From contig NZ_BMVL01000014.1 in assembly GCF_014650695.1 (NCBI RefSeq), positions 62,001-126,000 of the forward strand: a DNA stretch of 64,000 nt. The letters run 5' to 3'. This document shows, in pieces, positions 28,623 to 36,012 of this stretch. Origin of the DNA: Streptomyces avidinii. GTDB lineage: Bacteria > Actinomycetota > Actinomycetes > Streptomycetales > Streptomycetaceae. Both the position numbers and the translations under genes were made by a program. The notes under the pieces were generated by a model. It searched no databases. It had not been told where the DNA came from and was given only the letters and a program-made list of their open reading frames with translations. Every line of letters starts with the position of its first letter. The first letter of the stretch is position 1.

Positions 28623-30146
28623 GTGACGACGGACATACGCAAGCCCTCCGCGGCGCCCGCGAAGCAGCCCGTTCCGTCCCCTTTCGAGGACGAGAGCCTG
28701 TGGGGCCGGGCCACCCTCCCGCGCACCCTCCTCTCGCGTGCCCTGTCCGTCCCGCTGGCCCTCGGTTTCACCGTCTTCCTGCCGCTGTTCGTCGCCCTCC
28801 AGTCGGGCGCCGGCGTCCGCGACGCGGCCTTCTGGCTCCAGCTGCTGCTCACCATGTACGCGGGTGCCCGGCTCTCCGCGATGGTCCTCACCAGCCGCCG
28901 CAAGCTGCTCCAGGGCTCCTTCTGGCTCTTCGTCTACATGGCCATGGGGGTGGCCCCGCTCGCGCAGGCCGTCCTCGGCCAGGTGCCCACGCCGGTCGTC
29001 GGCCCGCGCTCCGACCTGACCGTCGCCGTCGGACTCGTGCTGCTCGGCTGCACGGCCTTCGACGTCGGCGTGCTGCTGGCCCGGCACCGGCCGACCGGGC
29101 GGGCGGGCGGCTCCCAGAAGGCGTCGAAGCCCGTCATGGCGCACCGGCGCCGGCTCCAGCTGCTGACGGGCCTGTCGTTCCTGTGCAGCGCCGTCTTCAT
29201 CATGAAGCTCGGCGGCCCGGCGGTCTTCTTCTCCAGCCGCCAGGAGATCATCGCCGGCATCGAGGAGGCGGGCGTCTCCAACGGCGACGGCCAGGCCGGC
29301 CAGGCCCTGCTGCGCGGCTTCGGCACCGTACCGGCCCTGCTCGCGCTGCTCCTGTACACCCGCTGGCTGATCACCTCGAAGTTCGCCCGCCGCAAGGTGT
29401 CGGTCATCGTCACGTGGGCGGCGCTCGCCGGCCTCAACCTGATCGTCAACAACCCGATCTCGAACCCGCGGTACTGGTTCCTGACGGTCATGTTCGCGCT
29501 GCTGTTCACCGTCTTCCCGGTGAGCGCGGCGATGTACCGGGTCGCGCTGTCCATGGCGGTGGTCGTCGCGCTCCTGATCTTCCCGTTCGCGGACCGCTTC
29601 CGCTACGACGAGAAGAACTACCGGCCGGTCGAGACCACGTCCTTCCTGGAGCCGATGGCCCTCAAGGACTACGACCAGATCGGCATGTTCGCCAACACCA
29701 TCACCTTCTCGAACTCCGGCCCCGGCCACTTCTACGGCCGCCAGCTCGCGGGATCGATCTTCTTCGCGGTGCCGCGCGCGGTGTGGCCCGGCAAGCCGCG
29801 GGACACGGGCGTGATGGTCGGCCAGTGGATGGGCACGGTCAACACCAACCTCTCCTCGCCGATCTGGGCGGAGCTGTGGCTCGACTTCGGTCCGCTGGGC
29901 ATGGGCGCGGGACTGCTGGGCATGGGGTACGCCTCCGCGCGCGTCGACCGGCGCTACGCGAAGCGTGCGACGCGGCGGAGCCCGCCGGGCAGCCTGATCT
30001 CGGTGGTGGTTCCGCTGGTCGCGGGCTACTCGTTCATCCTGCTGCGCGGGCCGTTGCTCCAGGCGTCCGGGCGGGTGGCGATCGCGGCTCTCTGCCTCGC
30101 GCTGGTCGCGACCTACCGCACGGACAAGTCCACCACCCTGCGCTGA
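28623..30146 (+). CDS. polytopic membrane protein, putative O-antigen/EPS polymerase (Wzy-like)
   Basis: A 507-residue integral membrane protein with roughly ten hydrophobic segments and a large loop in the second half (about residues 325-400). Family assignment rests on topology and context: Wzy polymerases share little sequence, but this is the only candidate for joining repeat units in a locus that also has Wzx-, Wzz- and initiating-transferase-like genes. The loop contains FSNSGPGHFYGRQ and the arginine-rich stretches expected near the active site. GTG 28623 follows a GGGGGCGG run. It is divergent from the acetyltransferase and convergent with the flippase gene. Confidence 0.7.
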   Translation: MTTDIRKPSAAPAKQPVPSPFEDESLWGRATLPRTLLSRALSVPLALGFTVFLPLFVALQSGAGVRDAAFWLQLLLTMYAGARLSAMVLTSRRKLLQGSFWLFVYMAMGVAPLAQAVLGQVPTPVVGPRSDLTVAVGLVLLGCTAFDVGVLLARHRPTGRAGGSQKASKPVMAHRRRLQLLTGLSFLCSAVFIMKLGGPAVFFSSRQEIIAGIEEAGVSNGDGQAGQALLRGFGTVPALLALLLYTRWLITSKFARRKVSVIVTWAALAGLNLIVNNPISNPRYWFLTVMFALLFTVFPVSAAMYRVALSMAVVVALLIFPFADRFRYDEKNYRPVETTSFLEPMALKDYDQIGMFANTITFSNSGPGHFYGRQLAGSIFFAVPRAVWPGKPRDTGVMVGQWMGTVNTNLSSPIWAELWLDFGPLGMGAGLLGMGYASARVDRRYAKRATRRSPPGSLISVVVPLVAGYSFILLRGPLLQASGRVAIAALCLALVATYRTDKSTTLR

Positions 30147-30204
30147 CCGCGCCGCCGTTGCGGGTGGCCGCCCGCACCTTGCCCGCGCCGCCGCTTCCCG
30201 GGTA

Positions 30205-30300
30205 TTTCAGCCCGTCCGGCGTTCGAGGACCGGGTCCGGGCAGCGCCCGGGGAACGGTGAAGGGCGGGGCGGGGAGAGAAGCCCGCGCAGCGGGCACGGC
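30205..30300. repeat. dispersed Streptomyces-type intergenic repeat with hairpins
   Basis: The stretch from TATTTCAGCCCGTCCGGCG at 30203-30221, through GAGGACCGGG, resembles an intergenic element I remember from many Streptomyces chromosomes. It includes hairpins CCGGGC-AGC-GCCCGG (30236-30250) and GCCCGC-GCA-GCGGGC (30281-30295). It lies between the convergent polymerase and flippase genes and probably serves as their terminator. Confidence 0.5.
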
Positions 30301-30334
30301 GGTCCGGTGGGGCTCATCGTTGCGCGCGAGCGGG

Positions 30335-31561
30335 TCAGGCGGCAGCCACGGGCTCGGTGTCCCGTGAGCCGGCGGCGGCCGGCAGGCGGGTGACGCGCCA
30401 CCAGGCGGCCAGGGCCTTGAGGGCCGAGCCGGCCGCCAGGCCCCACGCGGCGCCCGCCACCCCCCACACCGCGTACCCGCCGAGCAGCAGCCCCACGGAC
30501 AGCAGCGAGAAGACCACCTGCAGGGACAGGGTGGCCTTCGGGGCCAGCACCCGCAGGGTCAGCAGGGCGCACGTGCCGAGCCCCATCACGGCGTACTGCG
30601 CCCCGGTGGCCGGCAGCAGCGCGGACGCGCCCGCCCAGGTGTCGCCGAGGAGTTCCCGGCCCAGCCGGTCCGGCAGCAGGTACAGGGCCGTGGCCCAGCC
30701 CGCGCCGACCGCCGCCAGTACGAGTCCCAGCGCGGCCGTGGCCCGGACCGTGGCGCGCTTGCCGCCGAGCCGCCCGAGGACCGGCGGCCCGAAGGCGTTC
30801 GCGGAGTTGAACAGCACGTTCAGCGGCCCGAAGAGCGTGGTCGCGCCCCGCAGCGCACCGACGGCCAGCGGCGTCGCGAAGACGCCGAGGCCCAGTACGG
30901 CGAGCTGGCTGGAGCCGTTGCCCACCGCGAACTCGACCACGAACCGCTGCCCGAGGTGACCCCGCCGCAGGTACGGTCGCAGGTCGCCGCGCACGCCGCG
31001 CACGTACGGCCGCAGCAGCCACAGCCCGAGCGCCAGCGCGGGCAGCGCGGAGAGCCCCCAGGCGAGGACCAGCCGCCCGGCCGAGGCCCCCTCGGGCTGC
31101 ACCGCGAGCGCCGCGACCACGCACGCCAGCCGCAGCGCGTCGGCGGCCAGCGCCCGTTCCGGGGCGCGCAGCGCGGAGAAGCAGTACCGCAGGCCGTCCT
31201 GGAGGAGCACCAACGGCAGTACGAGGCCCAGCGCGAGGAAGGCCGTCCCGGTGGCCGCGGCCAGCGCGAGGCCCACCAGCAGCAGCAGCGCGCCCACGGC
31301 GGCCGACGCGGCGGCGGTGAAGCCCACCGCGGAGCGGCACTCGGCGCCGAGCCGGTCGCCCTTCTCCAGCACCAGGCTCTGGCCGACGTAGGCCATGTTC
31401 AGTCCGAGGAGCACGCTGAAGGTCACGTACACCATGGAGAAGTCGGCGAACCCGGCCGCCGAGGACAGCCGGGCGGCCAGCACCAGCACCAGGATGTTGG
31501 TGGCGCTGGAGGCGGCCTGGTCCAGGACCGACGCGACGGCGGCGAGGCCGCGTCGGCTCAT
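30335..31561 (-). CDS. lipid-linked oligosaccharide flippase (Wzx-like)
   Basis: A 408-residue membrane protein with about twelve hydrophobic segments, the layout of MOP-superfamily flippases. The N-terminus ASVLDQAASSATNILVLVLAARLSSAAGFADFSMVY resembles the first helices of polysaccharide transporters. It would flip the undecaprenyl-linked repeat unit to the outer face of the membrane. Its ATG overlaps the Wzz-like gene stop by 4 nt (ATGA, 31558-31561), so it is the last gene of a coupled three-gene unit. Annotated substrates of such proteins are seldom predictable. Confidence 0.82.
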   Translation of the reverse strand: MSRRGLAAVASVLDQAASSATNILVLVLAARLSSAAGFADFSMVYVTFSVLLGLNMAYVGQSLVLEKGDRLGAECRSAVGFTAAASAAVGALLLLVGLALAAATGTAFLALGLVLPLVLLQDGLRYCFSALRAPERALAADALRLACVVAALAVQPEGASAGRLVLAWGLSALPALALGLWLLRPYVRGVRGDLRPYLRRGHLGQRFVVEFAVGNGSSQLAVLGLGVFATPLAVGALRGATTLFGPLNVLFNSANAFGPPVLGRLGGKRATVRATAALGLVLAAVGAGWATALYLLPDRLGRELLGDTWAGASALLPATGAQYAVMGLGTCALLTLRVLAPKATLSLQVVFSLLSVGLLLGGYAVWGVAGAAWGLAAGSALKALAAWWRVTRLPAAAGSRDTEPVAAA

Positions 31562-33324
31562 CTGCGGCCCATGCGGACGGTGCGCAGCGCGACGGTGTCG
31601 GTGCCGTCACCGGGGATGTGCTGTTCGGGCTCGGCCACTTCGTAGGGGATCGGCTGCGGCTGCGGCACGGGCTTGCCGGACTTCGCGGCGGTCCCGGGAC
31701 CCGCGCCGGGTCCGACCGGCGCCGGGCCGCCCTTGTCCTTGCTGCGGCCGCGCTTCTCGCCGGGCAGCGGCGCGTGCAGCACCGCGCCCAGCACGGTGCC
31801 GCCGGCGCCGCTGATCAGCTCGCGGATCCGGGACAGGTCGGTGCGGTGCACGGCGCGCGGGTCGCAGACGACCAGGACGCCGTCGACGCGGTCGACGAGT
31901 GCGAGGGCGTCGGCGTACGAGAGCACGGGCGGCGCGAGCACGACGACGGTGGCGTTGGGGGAGTCGGCCTCGGAGATCAACCGGGTGGCGCGGGCCGAGG
32001 TCAGCGAACGCGGGACGTTGCGGGCCCGCTCGCCCGGGATCAGGTCGAAGGATCCGGATTCCCCGGCGTCCACGACGAGTTGGCGTCCGTCGGGCCATTC
32101 GGTGTCCGAGTGACGGCCGCCCGCGGACGGGCTGCCCGGGGTCTGGCTCCAGCGCGGCCGGCCGCCGGCGTCCGTCGGCAGCTGGCTGGCCAGGACCGGG
32201 GTGCGCAGGTCCGCCTCGATGAGGAGCACGTCCTTGCCGGTCTCCGCGAAGGAGGCGGCGAGGTTCACGGCCACCGCGGCGGCGGTCTCGCTGCTGCCGC
32301 GCGGAGCGACGACGAGCAGCCGGCGCCGGTCGGCGAAGCGGGCGTCGTAGGCCAGGCGGAAGGCCACCGAGCGGTACTCCTCGGCGAGCCGGGGATCGGC
32401 CTCGCCGGCGGCGAGCAGCGGTCCGCCGCCCGTCCGGTCCCGGGGCAGGTAGCCCAGGACGGGTGCGCGCAGCGCCCGGGCCACGTCGCCCTCGGAGCGC
32501 GGGGCCGGGTCGAAGACGAGGCGCACCCAGGCGGCCAGCAGGCCGAGCGCGAGGCCGACGGCCGCGCCGAGCGCGAGGGACATGATGATGCCGGGGCCGT
32601 CGGTGGCGGTGGGCGCGGTGGCCGCGCTGGTGACGCGGCCCGGGGTCATGTCCAGGGCCTCAAGCTTGGTGATCTTGGTGTTGTAGCCGCCGACCTCGCT
32701 CTGCAGGTCGGTCTTCGAGGAACTGGCGGCGTCGCGTCCGGCGCCGGCGGGCATCCGGGCGATCTCCTTCGACAGCTCGTCGAGCTGCTTGGCGATCGGG
32801 TCGCGCTGCTCCTTGTACCCCTTGACCATCTTGTCGCGGGTGGCGTCCAGGGCCTCCTGCCGCTTCAGCAGGTACGCCTCGGTCATCGTGTTGGCGCGCT
32901 TGGCGGCCTCCTTGGGGGAGTCCGCGGTGTACGTGAAGCGCAGCACCATGGTCTGCGGCGGGTTGGTGACCTGCAGCCCGCTGCGCAGGGCGGCGAAGCC
33001 GGACGCGCCCACGCCGAGCTTCTTCGCCGCCTCGTTGGCTATGGAGGAGCTGAGCGCGACCTGGCGCTCCGAGCCGATGTTGATCGCCTTGTCCGGGGCG
33101 AGGCTCGGGTTGAACGGGTCGTCGGTGGGCGCGCGCAGGACGACGTCGGCGGTCGCGACATAGGTGTCCGCCGTGGAGATGCCGAGGTAGACGCCGCCCA
33201 GCAGGCCTATCCCGATGCCCGCGCCGATGAGCCTGCGGTAGCGCAGGAGCTGCCGGAACTGATCTCTCAGGAGATCGGGTTCGTCGTCGGCCGGTGCCGC
33301 TGCAGGGCGGTTCGTCTCGATCAC
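31558..33324 (-). CDS. Wzz-like chain-length protein fused to a degenerate BY-kinase ATPase domain
   Basis: A 588-residue membrane protein controlling polymer length. Residues 1-60 hold the first membrane helix (GIGIGLLGGVYLGIS), about 60-235 the extracellular Wzz domain with coiled coil, then a second helix (GIIMSLALGAAVGLALGLLAAW) and a cytoplasmic CpsD/Wzc-like domain. In that domain the Walker A loop reads APRGSSETAAAV, lacking the GK[ST] lysine, while the Walker A' segment LLIEADLRTP remains. No tyrosine cluster is present; the tail has one Tyr. So it is probably not an active tyrosine kinase. GTG 33324 overlaps the upstream glycosyltransferase stop by 4 nt. Confidence 0.85.
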   Translation of the reverse strand: MIETNRPAAAPADDEPDLLRDQFRQLLRYRRLIGAGIGIGLLGGVYLGISTADTYVATADVVLRAPTDDPFNPSLAPDKAINIGSERQVALSSSIANEAAKKLGVGASGFAALRSGLQVTNPPQTMVLRFTYTADSPKEAAKRANTMTEAYLLKRQEALDATRDKMVKGYKEQRDPIAKQLDELSKEIARMPAGAGRDAASSSKTDLQSEVGGYNTKITKLEALDMTPGRVTSAATAPTATDGPGIIMSLALGAAVGLALGLLAAWVRLVFDPAPRSEGDVARALRAPVLGYLPRDRTGGGPLLAAGEADPRLAEEYRSVAFRLAYDARFADRRRLLVVAPRGSSETAAAVAVNLAASFAETGKDVLLIEADLRTPVLASQLPTDAGGRPRWSQTPGSPSAGGRHSDTEWPDGRQLVVDAGESGSFDLIPGERARNVPRSLTSARATRLISEADSPNATVVVLAPPVLSYADALALVDRVDGVLVVCDPRAVHRTDLSRIRELISGAGGTVLGAVLHAPLPGEKRGRSKDKGGPAPVGPGAGPGTAAKSGKPVPQPQPIPYEVAEPEQHIPGDGTDTVALRTVRMGRR

Positions 33325-34556
33325 GGCCGCGGTCCCCCAAGTGCTTCGTCTATCAGTGCGTCGATGCGGGCCAGGCCCGCTTCGCGGCTCAGATGGGCCG
33401 CCACGTGGCGGGGTCCGGCCGCTCCCAGTGCGTCCGCGCCTTCCGGATCCTCGGCCAGGGCCCGGACGGCCTTCAGCAGGGCCTCCGGATCCTCCGGAGG
33501 TACGAGTACCCCCGCGCCCGAGCGTTCCACTTCCTGGGCGGTCCCGCCCTCCGCCGCCACGGAGGCGACGACGGGCCGGCCCGTCTGGAAGTAGGAGGTG
33601 AGCTTCGACGGGACGCTCATGTCCAGCACGGCGGCGTGCTGCGTGACCGCGAGAACGTCCGCCGCGGCGAGGATATCCGGGAACTCGCCGTCAGCGGCAG
33701 GGGGGATGATGTCCAGATTCGGCACATCCGCTGCGAGATCGGACAGGGCCGCCCGCTGACTGCCGTCGCCCATCAGGACGAAGCGGACACTCGGATCCAG
33801 CCGGGCGGCGCCCACGAGGACCTCCAGGCCCTGCTTGAGACCCATGTTCCCGGAGTGCAGGACGACGGTCTCGCCCGGCGCCCACCCCAGGTGGTGGCGG
33901 GTCTCCCCGCGGGGCTTGGTGGGCACGGACACGTGCGACCAGTTGGGGACGAGGCGGATCTTCTTCGGGTCCACGCCCATGCCGACGACCCGGTCCACGA
34001 AGGTCTCGTGGATGACGCCGACGAGCGTGGCCCGCTTGAGGGCGTACGCCTCGGCGCGGCCGGCGATCACGGCCGCCTTGTCACCGCCGCTGATCCCGCT
34101 CTGTGCGGCGGCGGCGCCCATCAGGTCCTGGACGACCGGGACGTACGGGACCTTCCACCGGGCCGCGAGCCGGGCGGCGAGCACCCCGCCGGCCAGGCTG
34201 GGCATCTGGGCGAGGACCGCGTCGGGCCTGGGCATCCGGGGCGGGGCCACGGCGCCGTGCAGCAGAATCGATCCTTCAAAAAGGGCGCGCTTCACGGCGG
34301 TCTGACGCCGCGGAACGGTGTGCGCGCGCCGGTGCACGGTCACGCCCGCCCGCTGTTCCGTGCGCCGGAAGGCGCCCTTGTACTCCGGTTCGAGCGACCA
34401 CGCCGGGTAGTGCGGCATGCCCGCCAGCACGTGGGTCTCGTGACCGAGATCCGCCCAGTGCTCCGCGATTTGGGTGGCGTACGGGCCGATCCCCGCGTGC
34501 TCCGGAGCGTAATTGGTGGAAACCAGCAGCATGCGCCGGTGACCGGATCTGGACAC
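33321..34556 (-). CDS. GT4-family glycosyltransferase (WcaI-like)
   Basis: A 411-residue GT-B glycosyltransferase. The N-terminal motif LLVSTNYAPEHAGIGPYATQIAEHWADLGHETHVLAGMPHYP (residues about 10-50) is characteristic of WcaI-type enzymes of colanic acid synthesis. The donor domain shows VVLHSGNMGLKQGLEVL, VRFVLMGDGSQ and VPSKLTSYFQTGRPVVASV. GTG 34556 is chosen because GGAGAAGGGG lies about 7 nt upstream; ATG 34589 and ATG 34532 are also in frame. It heads the unit GT, Wzz, Wzx, each overlapping the next by 4 nt. Confidence 0.9.
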   Translation of the reverse strand: MSRSGHRRMLLVSTNYAPEHAGIGPYATQIAEHWADLGHETHVLAGMPHYPAWSLEPEYKGAFRRTEQRAGVTVHRRAHTVPRRQTAVKRALFEGSILLHGAVAPPRMPRPDAVLAQMPSLAGGVLAARLAARWKVPYVPVVQDLMGAAAAQSGISGGDKAAVIAGRAEAYALKRATLVGVIHETFVDRVVGMGVDPKKIRLVPNWSHVSVPTKPRGETRHHLGWAPGETVVLHSGNMGLKQGLEVLVGAARLDPSVRFVLMGDGSQRAALSDLAADVPNLDIIPPAADGEFPDILAAADVLAVTQHAAVLDMSVPSKLTSYFQTGRPVVASVAAEGGTAQEVERSGAGVLVPPEDPEALLKAVRALAEDPEGADALGAAGPRHVAAHLSREAGLARIDALIDEALGGPRP

Positions 34557-34679
34557 TGAGCGTCCCCTTCTCCCCTGGATGATGCGCACGTCACCCTATT
34601 CGTTCACCAACGTGGTGCGGAACGTGCACGCTATTGTCTGCTAATCCGCTGCACCGGGGGGTGTGGCCGCTGGGGGTAA

Positions 34680-35186
34680 ATGATGACGGAGCACGACATG
34701 TCCGACCTTGCCGCGCCTTCGCGCAGGCCGTATCGCGTCGGCTACGCGCCCGGTGCCTACGACCTGTTCCACATCGGCCATCTCAACATCCTTCGGCACG
34801 CCCGGAGCCAGTGCGACTACCTGGTCGCGGGTGTGGTCTCCGACGAGATGGCCGAGCTCGCCAAGGGACGCCGCCCGATGATCCCGCTCGTCGAGCGGCT
34901 GGAGATCGTCCGCAGCGTGAAGTACGTCGACGCCGCCTTCGTCGAGACGGTTCCCGACAAGGTGGAGACCTGGAAGCAGGTCCGCTTCGACGTCATCTTC
35001 AAGGGCGACGACTGGCGCGGCACCCCCAAGGGCGACCGGCTGGAGAAGGACTTCGCCGCCCACGGCGTCGACGTCGTGTACTTCCCCTACACCGTGCACA
35101 CGTCCAGCACCCAGCTGCGCCGGGCCCTGGACGCGCTCGCGGAACCAGCCGCGGTCCCGGGCCAGGTCACCGGCGAACGGCGCTGA
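34680..35186 (+). CDS. cytidylyltransferase-like nucleotidyltransferase
   Basis: A 168-residue cytoplasmic enzyme of the TagD/HIGH nucleotidyltransferase family. It shows GYAPGAYDLFHIGHLNILRHA with the HxGH nucleotide-binding site at about residues 32-35, and the loop R..SVKYVDAAFVE. It should activate a phospho-alcohol with CTP, for instance glycerol-3-phosphate or inositol-1-phosphate. The RTEGISTT-type motif of TagD is replaced by VHTSSTQLRR, so the substrate is not certain. ATG 34680 follows a GGGGG run. It is divergent from the glycosyltransferase gene and its 3' end overlaps the convergent CDP-alcohol transferase gene by 20 bp. Confidence 0.85.
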   Translation: MMTEHDMSDLAAPSRRPYRVGYAPGAYDLFHIGHLNILRHARSQCDYLVAGVVSDEMAELAKGRRPMIPLVERLEIVRSVKYVDAAFVETVPDKVETWKQVRFDVIFKGDDWRGTPKGDRLEKDFAAHGVDVVYFPYTVHTSSTQLRRALDALAEPAAVPGQVTGERR

Positions 35187-35889
35187 GCTCCCGGAACCAC
35201 TTCGCGAGGAACGCCAGCAGGAACAGCGCGGCGACCACGCCCAGTGCCGCGTACGCCCAGGCGAACAGCTTCCCGCCGCCGAGCAGTACGAACACCAGGC
35301 AGAACACCCCGTAGTCCACGGGGAGCAGGGCCACGGCGCGCGCGGTCGACGGCGCGGCCGCCGGGCTGCCGGGGGCCGGCTTCGGCTTGAGCTTCTCGGT
35401 CAGCAGCCCGCCGAAGAAGGTCACCACCGCGGCGAACTGGAAGCCCAGCGGCACCAGCAGCCAGCCGTCACCGCCCGTCCCGTACGCCTCGGGGAAGCGG
35501 TAGAAGGCGATCAGCACACAGGAGTGCAGGGCCGTCAGCTTGGCGGCGTCCACGACGTGATCGAGCCATTCGCCCGCCGCGCTGCCGCCCCCGCGCAGCC
35601 GGGCCAGCTGCCCGTCCGCGGAGTCGAAGGCGAAGCCGACGGCGAGGGCGGCCCACACCGCGATCCCGAGCCCCCACGAGGGCGCGGCCAGCGCGACCGC
35701 GGCCACGGCGGCGAAGCTGAAGGCGGCACTGATCAGCGTCACCTGGTTCGGGGTGAGCCCCAGCGCGTACGAACCGGCGGCCAGGTACCGGCCGACGGGC
35801 CGGTTCACGAACCGGGAGTAGAGCGAAACCCCCTTCGCCGACTTCTGCGCACCGCGCAGTTCCTGCAGCGCGGTCGTGACTCTGCCCAT
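35167..35889 (-). CDS. CDP-alcohol phosphatidyltransferase family membrane enzyme
   Basis: A 240-residue membrane protein that moves a phospho-alcohol from a CDP-alcohol, or to an alcohol from a CDP-lipid, releasing CMP. The family signature D-x2-D-G-x2-A-R-x8-G-x3-D-x3-D is visible as DSADGQLARLRGGGSAAGEWLDHVVDA (about residues 89-115). Five to six hydrophobic segments surround it. ATG 35889 is used. It overlaps the convergent cytidylyltransferase gene, whose CDP-alcohol product could be its substrate. Which alcohol and which acceptor cannot be read from sequence. Confidence 0.87.
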   Translation of the reverse strand: MGRVTTALQELRGAQKSAKGVSLYSRFVNRPVGRYLAAGSYALGLTPNQVTLISAAFSFAAVAAVALAAPSWGLGIAVWAALAVGFAFDSADGQLARLRGGGSAAGEWLDHVVDAAKLTALHSCVLIAFYRFPEAYGTGGDGWLLVPLGFQFAAVVTFFGGLLTEKLKPKPAPGSPAAAPSTARAVALLPVDYGVFCLVFVLLGGGKLFAWAYAALGVVAALFLLAFLAKWFRELSAVRR

Positions 35890-35943
35890 GCAGGGACCCC
35901 CTCCGAGACGATGTCGAACACATCATCGCAGTACGAACGAGGG

Positions 35944-35981
35944 TGCTGGTTCCGGATGTACGGGTACGTCCGGAACCAGCA
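35944..35981 (-). terminator. terminator after glgX
   Basis: TGCTGGTTCCGGA (35944-35956) pairs perfectly with TCCGGAACCAGCA (35969-35981). Inner bases extend the stem to 17 pairs with a G-T wobble and a CGGG tetraloop. It lies 32 nt past the glgX stop and before the CDP-alcohol gene. Confidence 0.75.
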
Positions 35982-36012
35982 GGACGGCAGGGGCGTCACG
36001 GGCCGCCGGGGC

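Noticed and set aside
34619..34645. GGAAC as an ECF-sigma -35 before the cytidylyltransferase gene
   Set aside because: The nearest GTCT lies about 12 bp away, too close for the usual 16-17 bp spacer.
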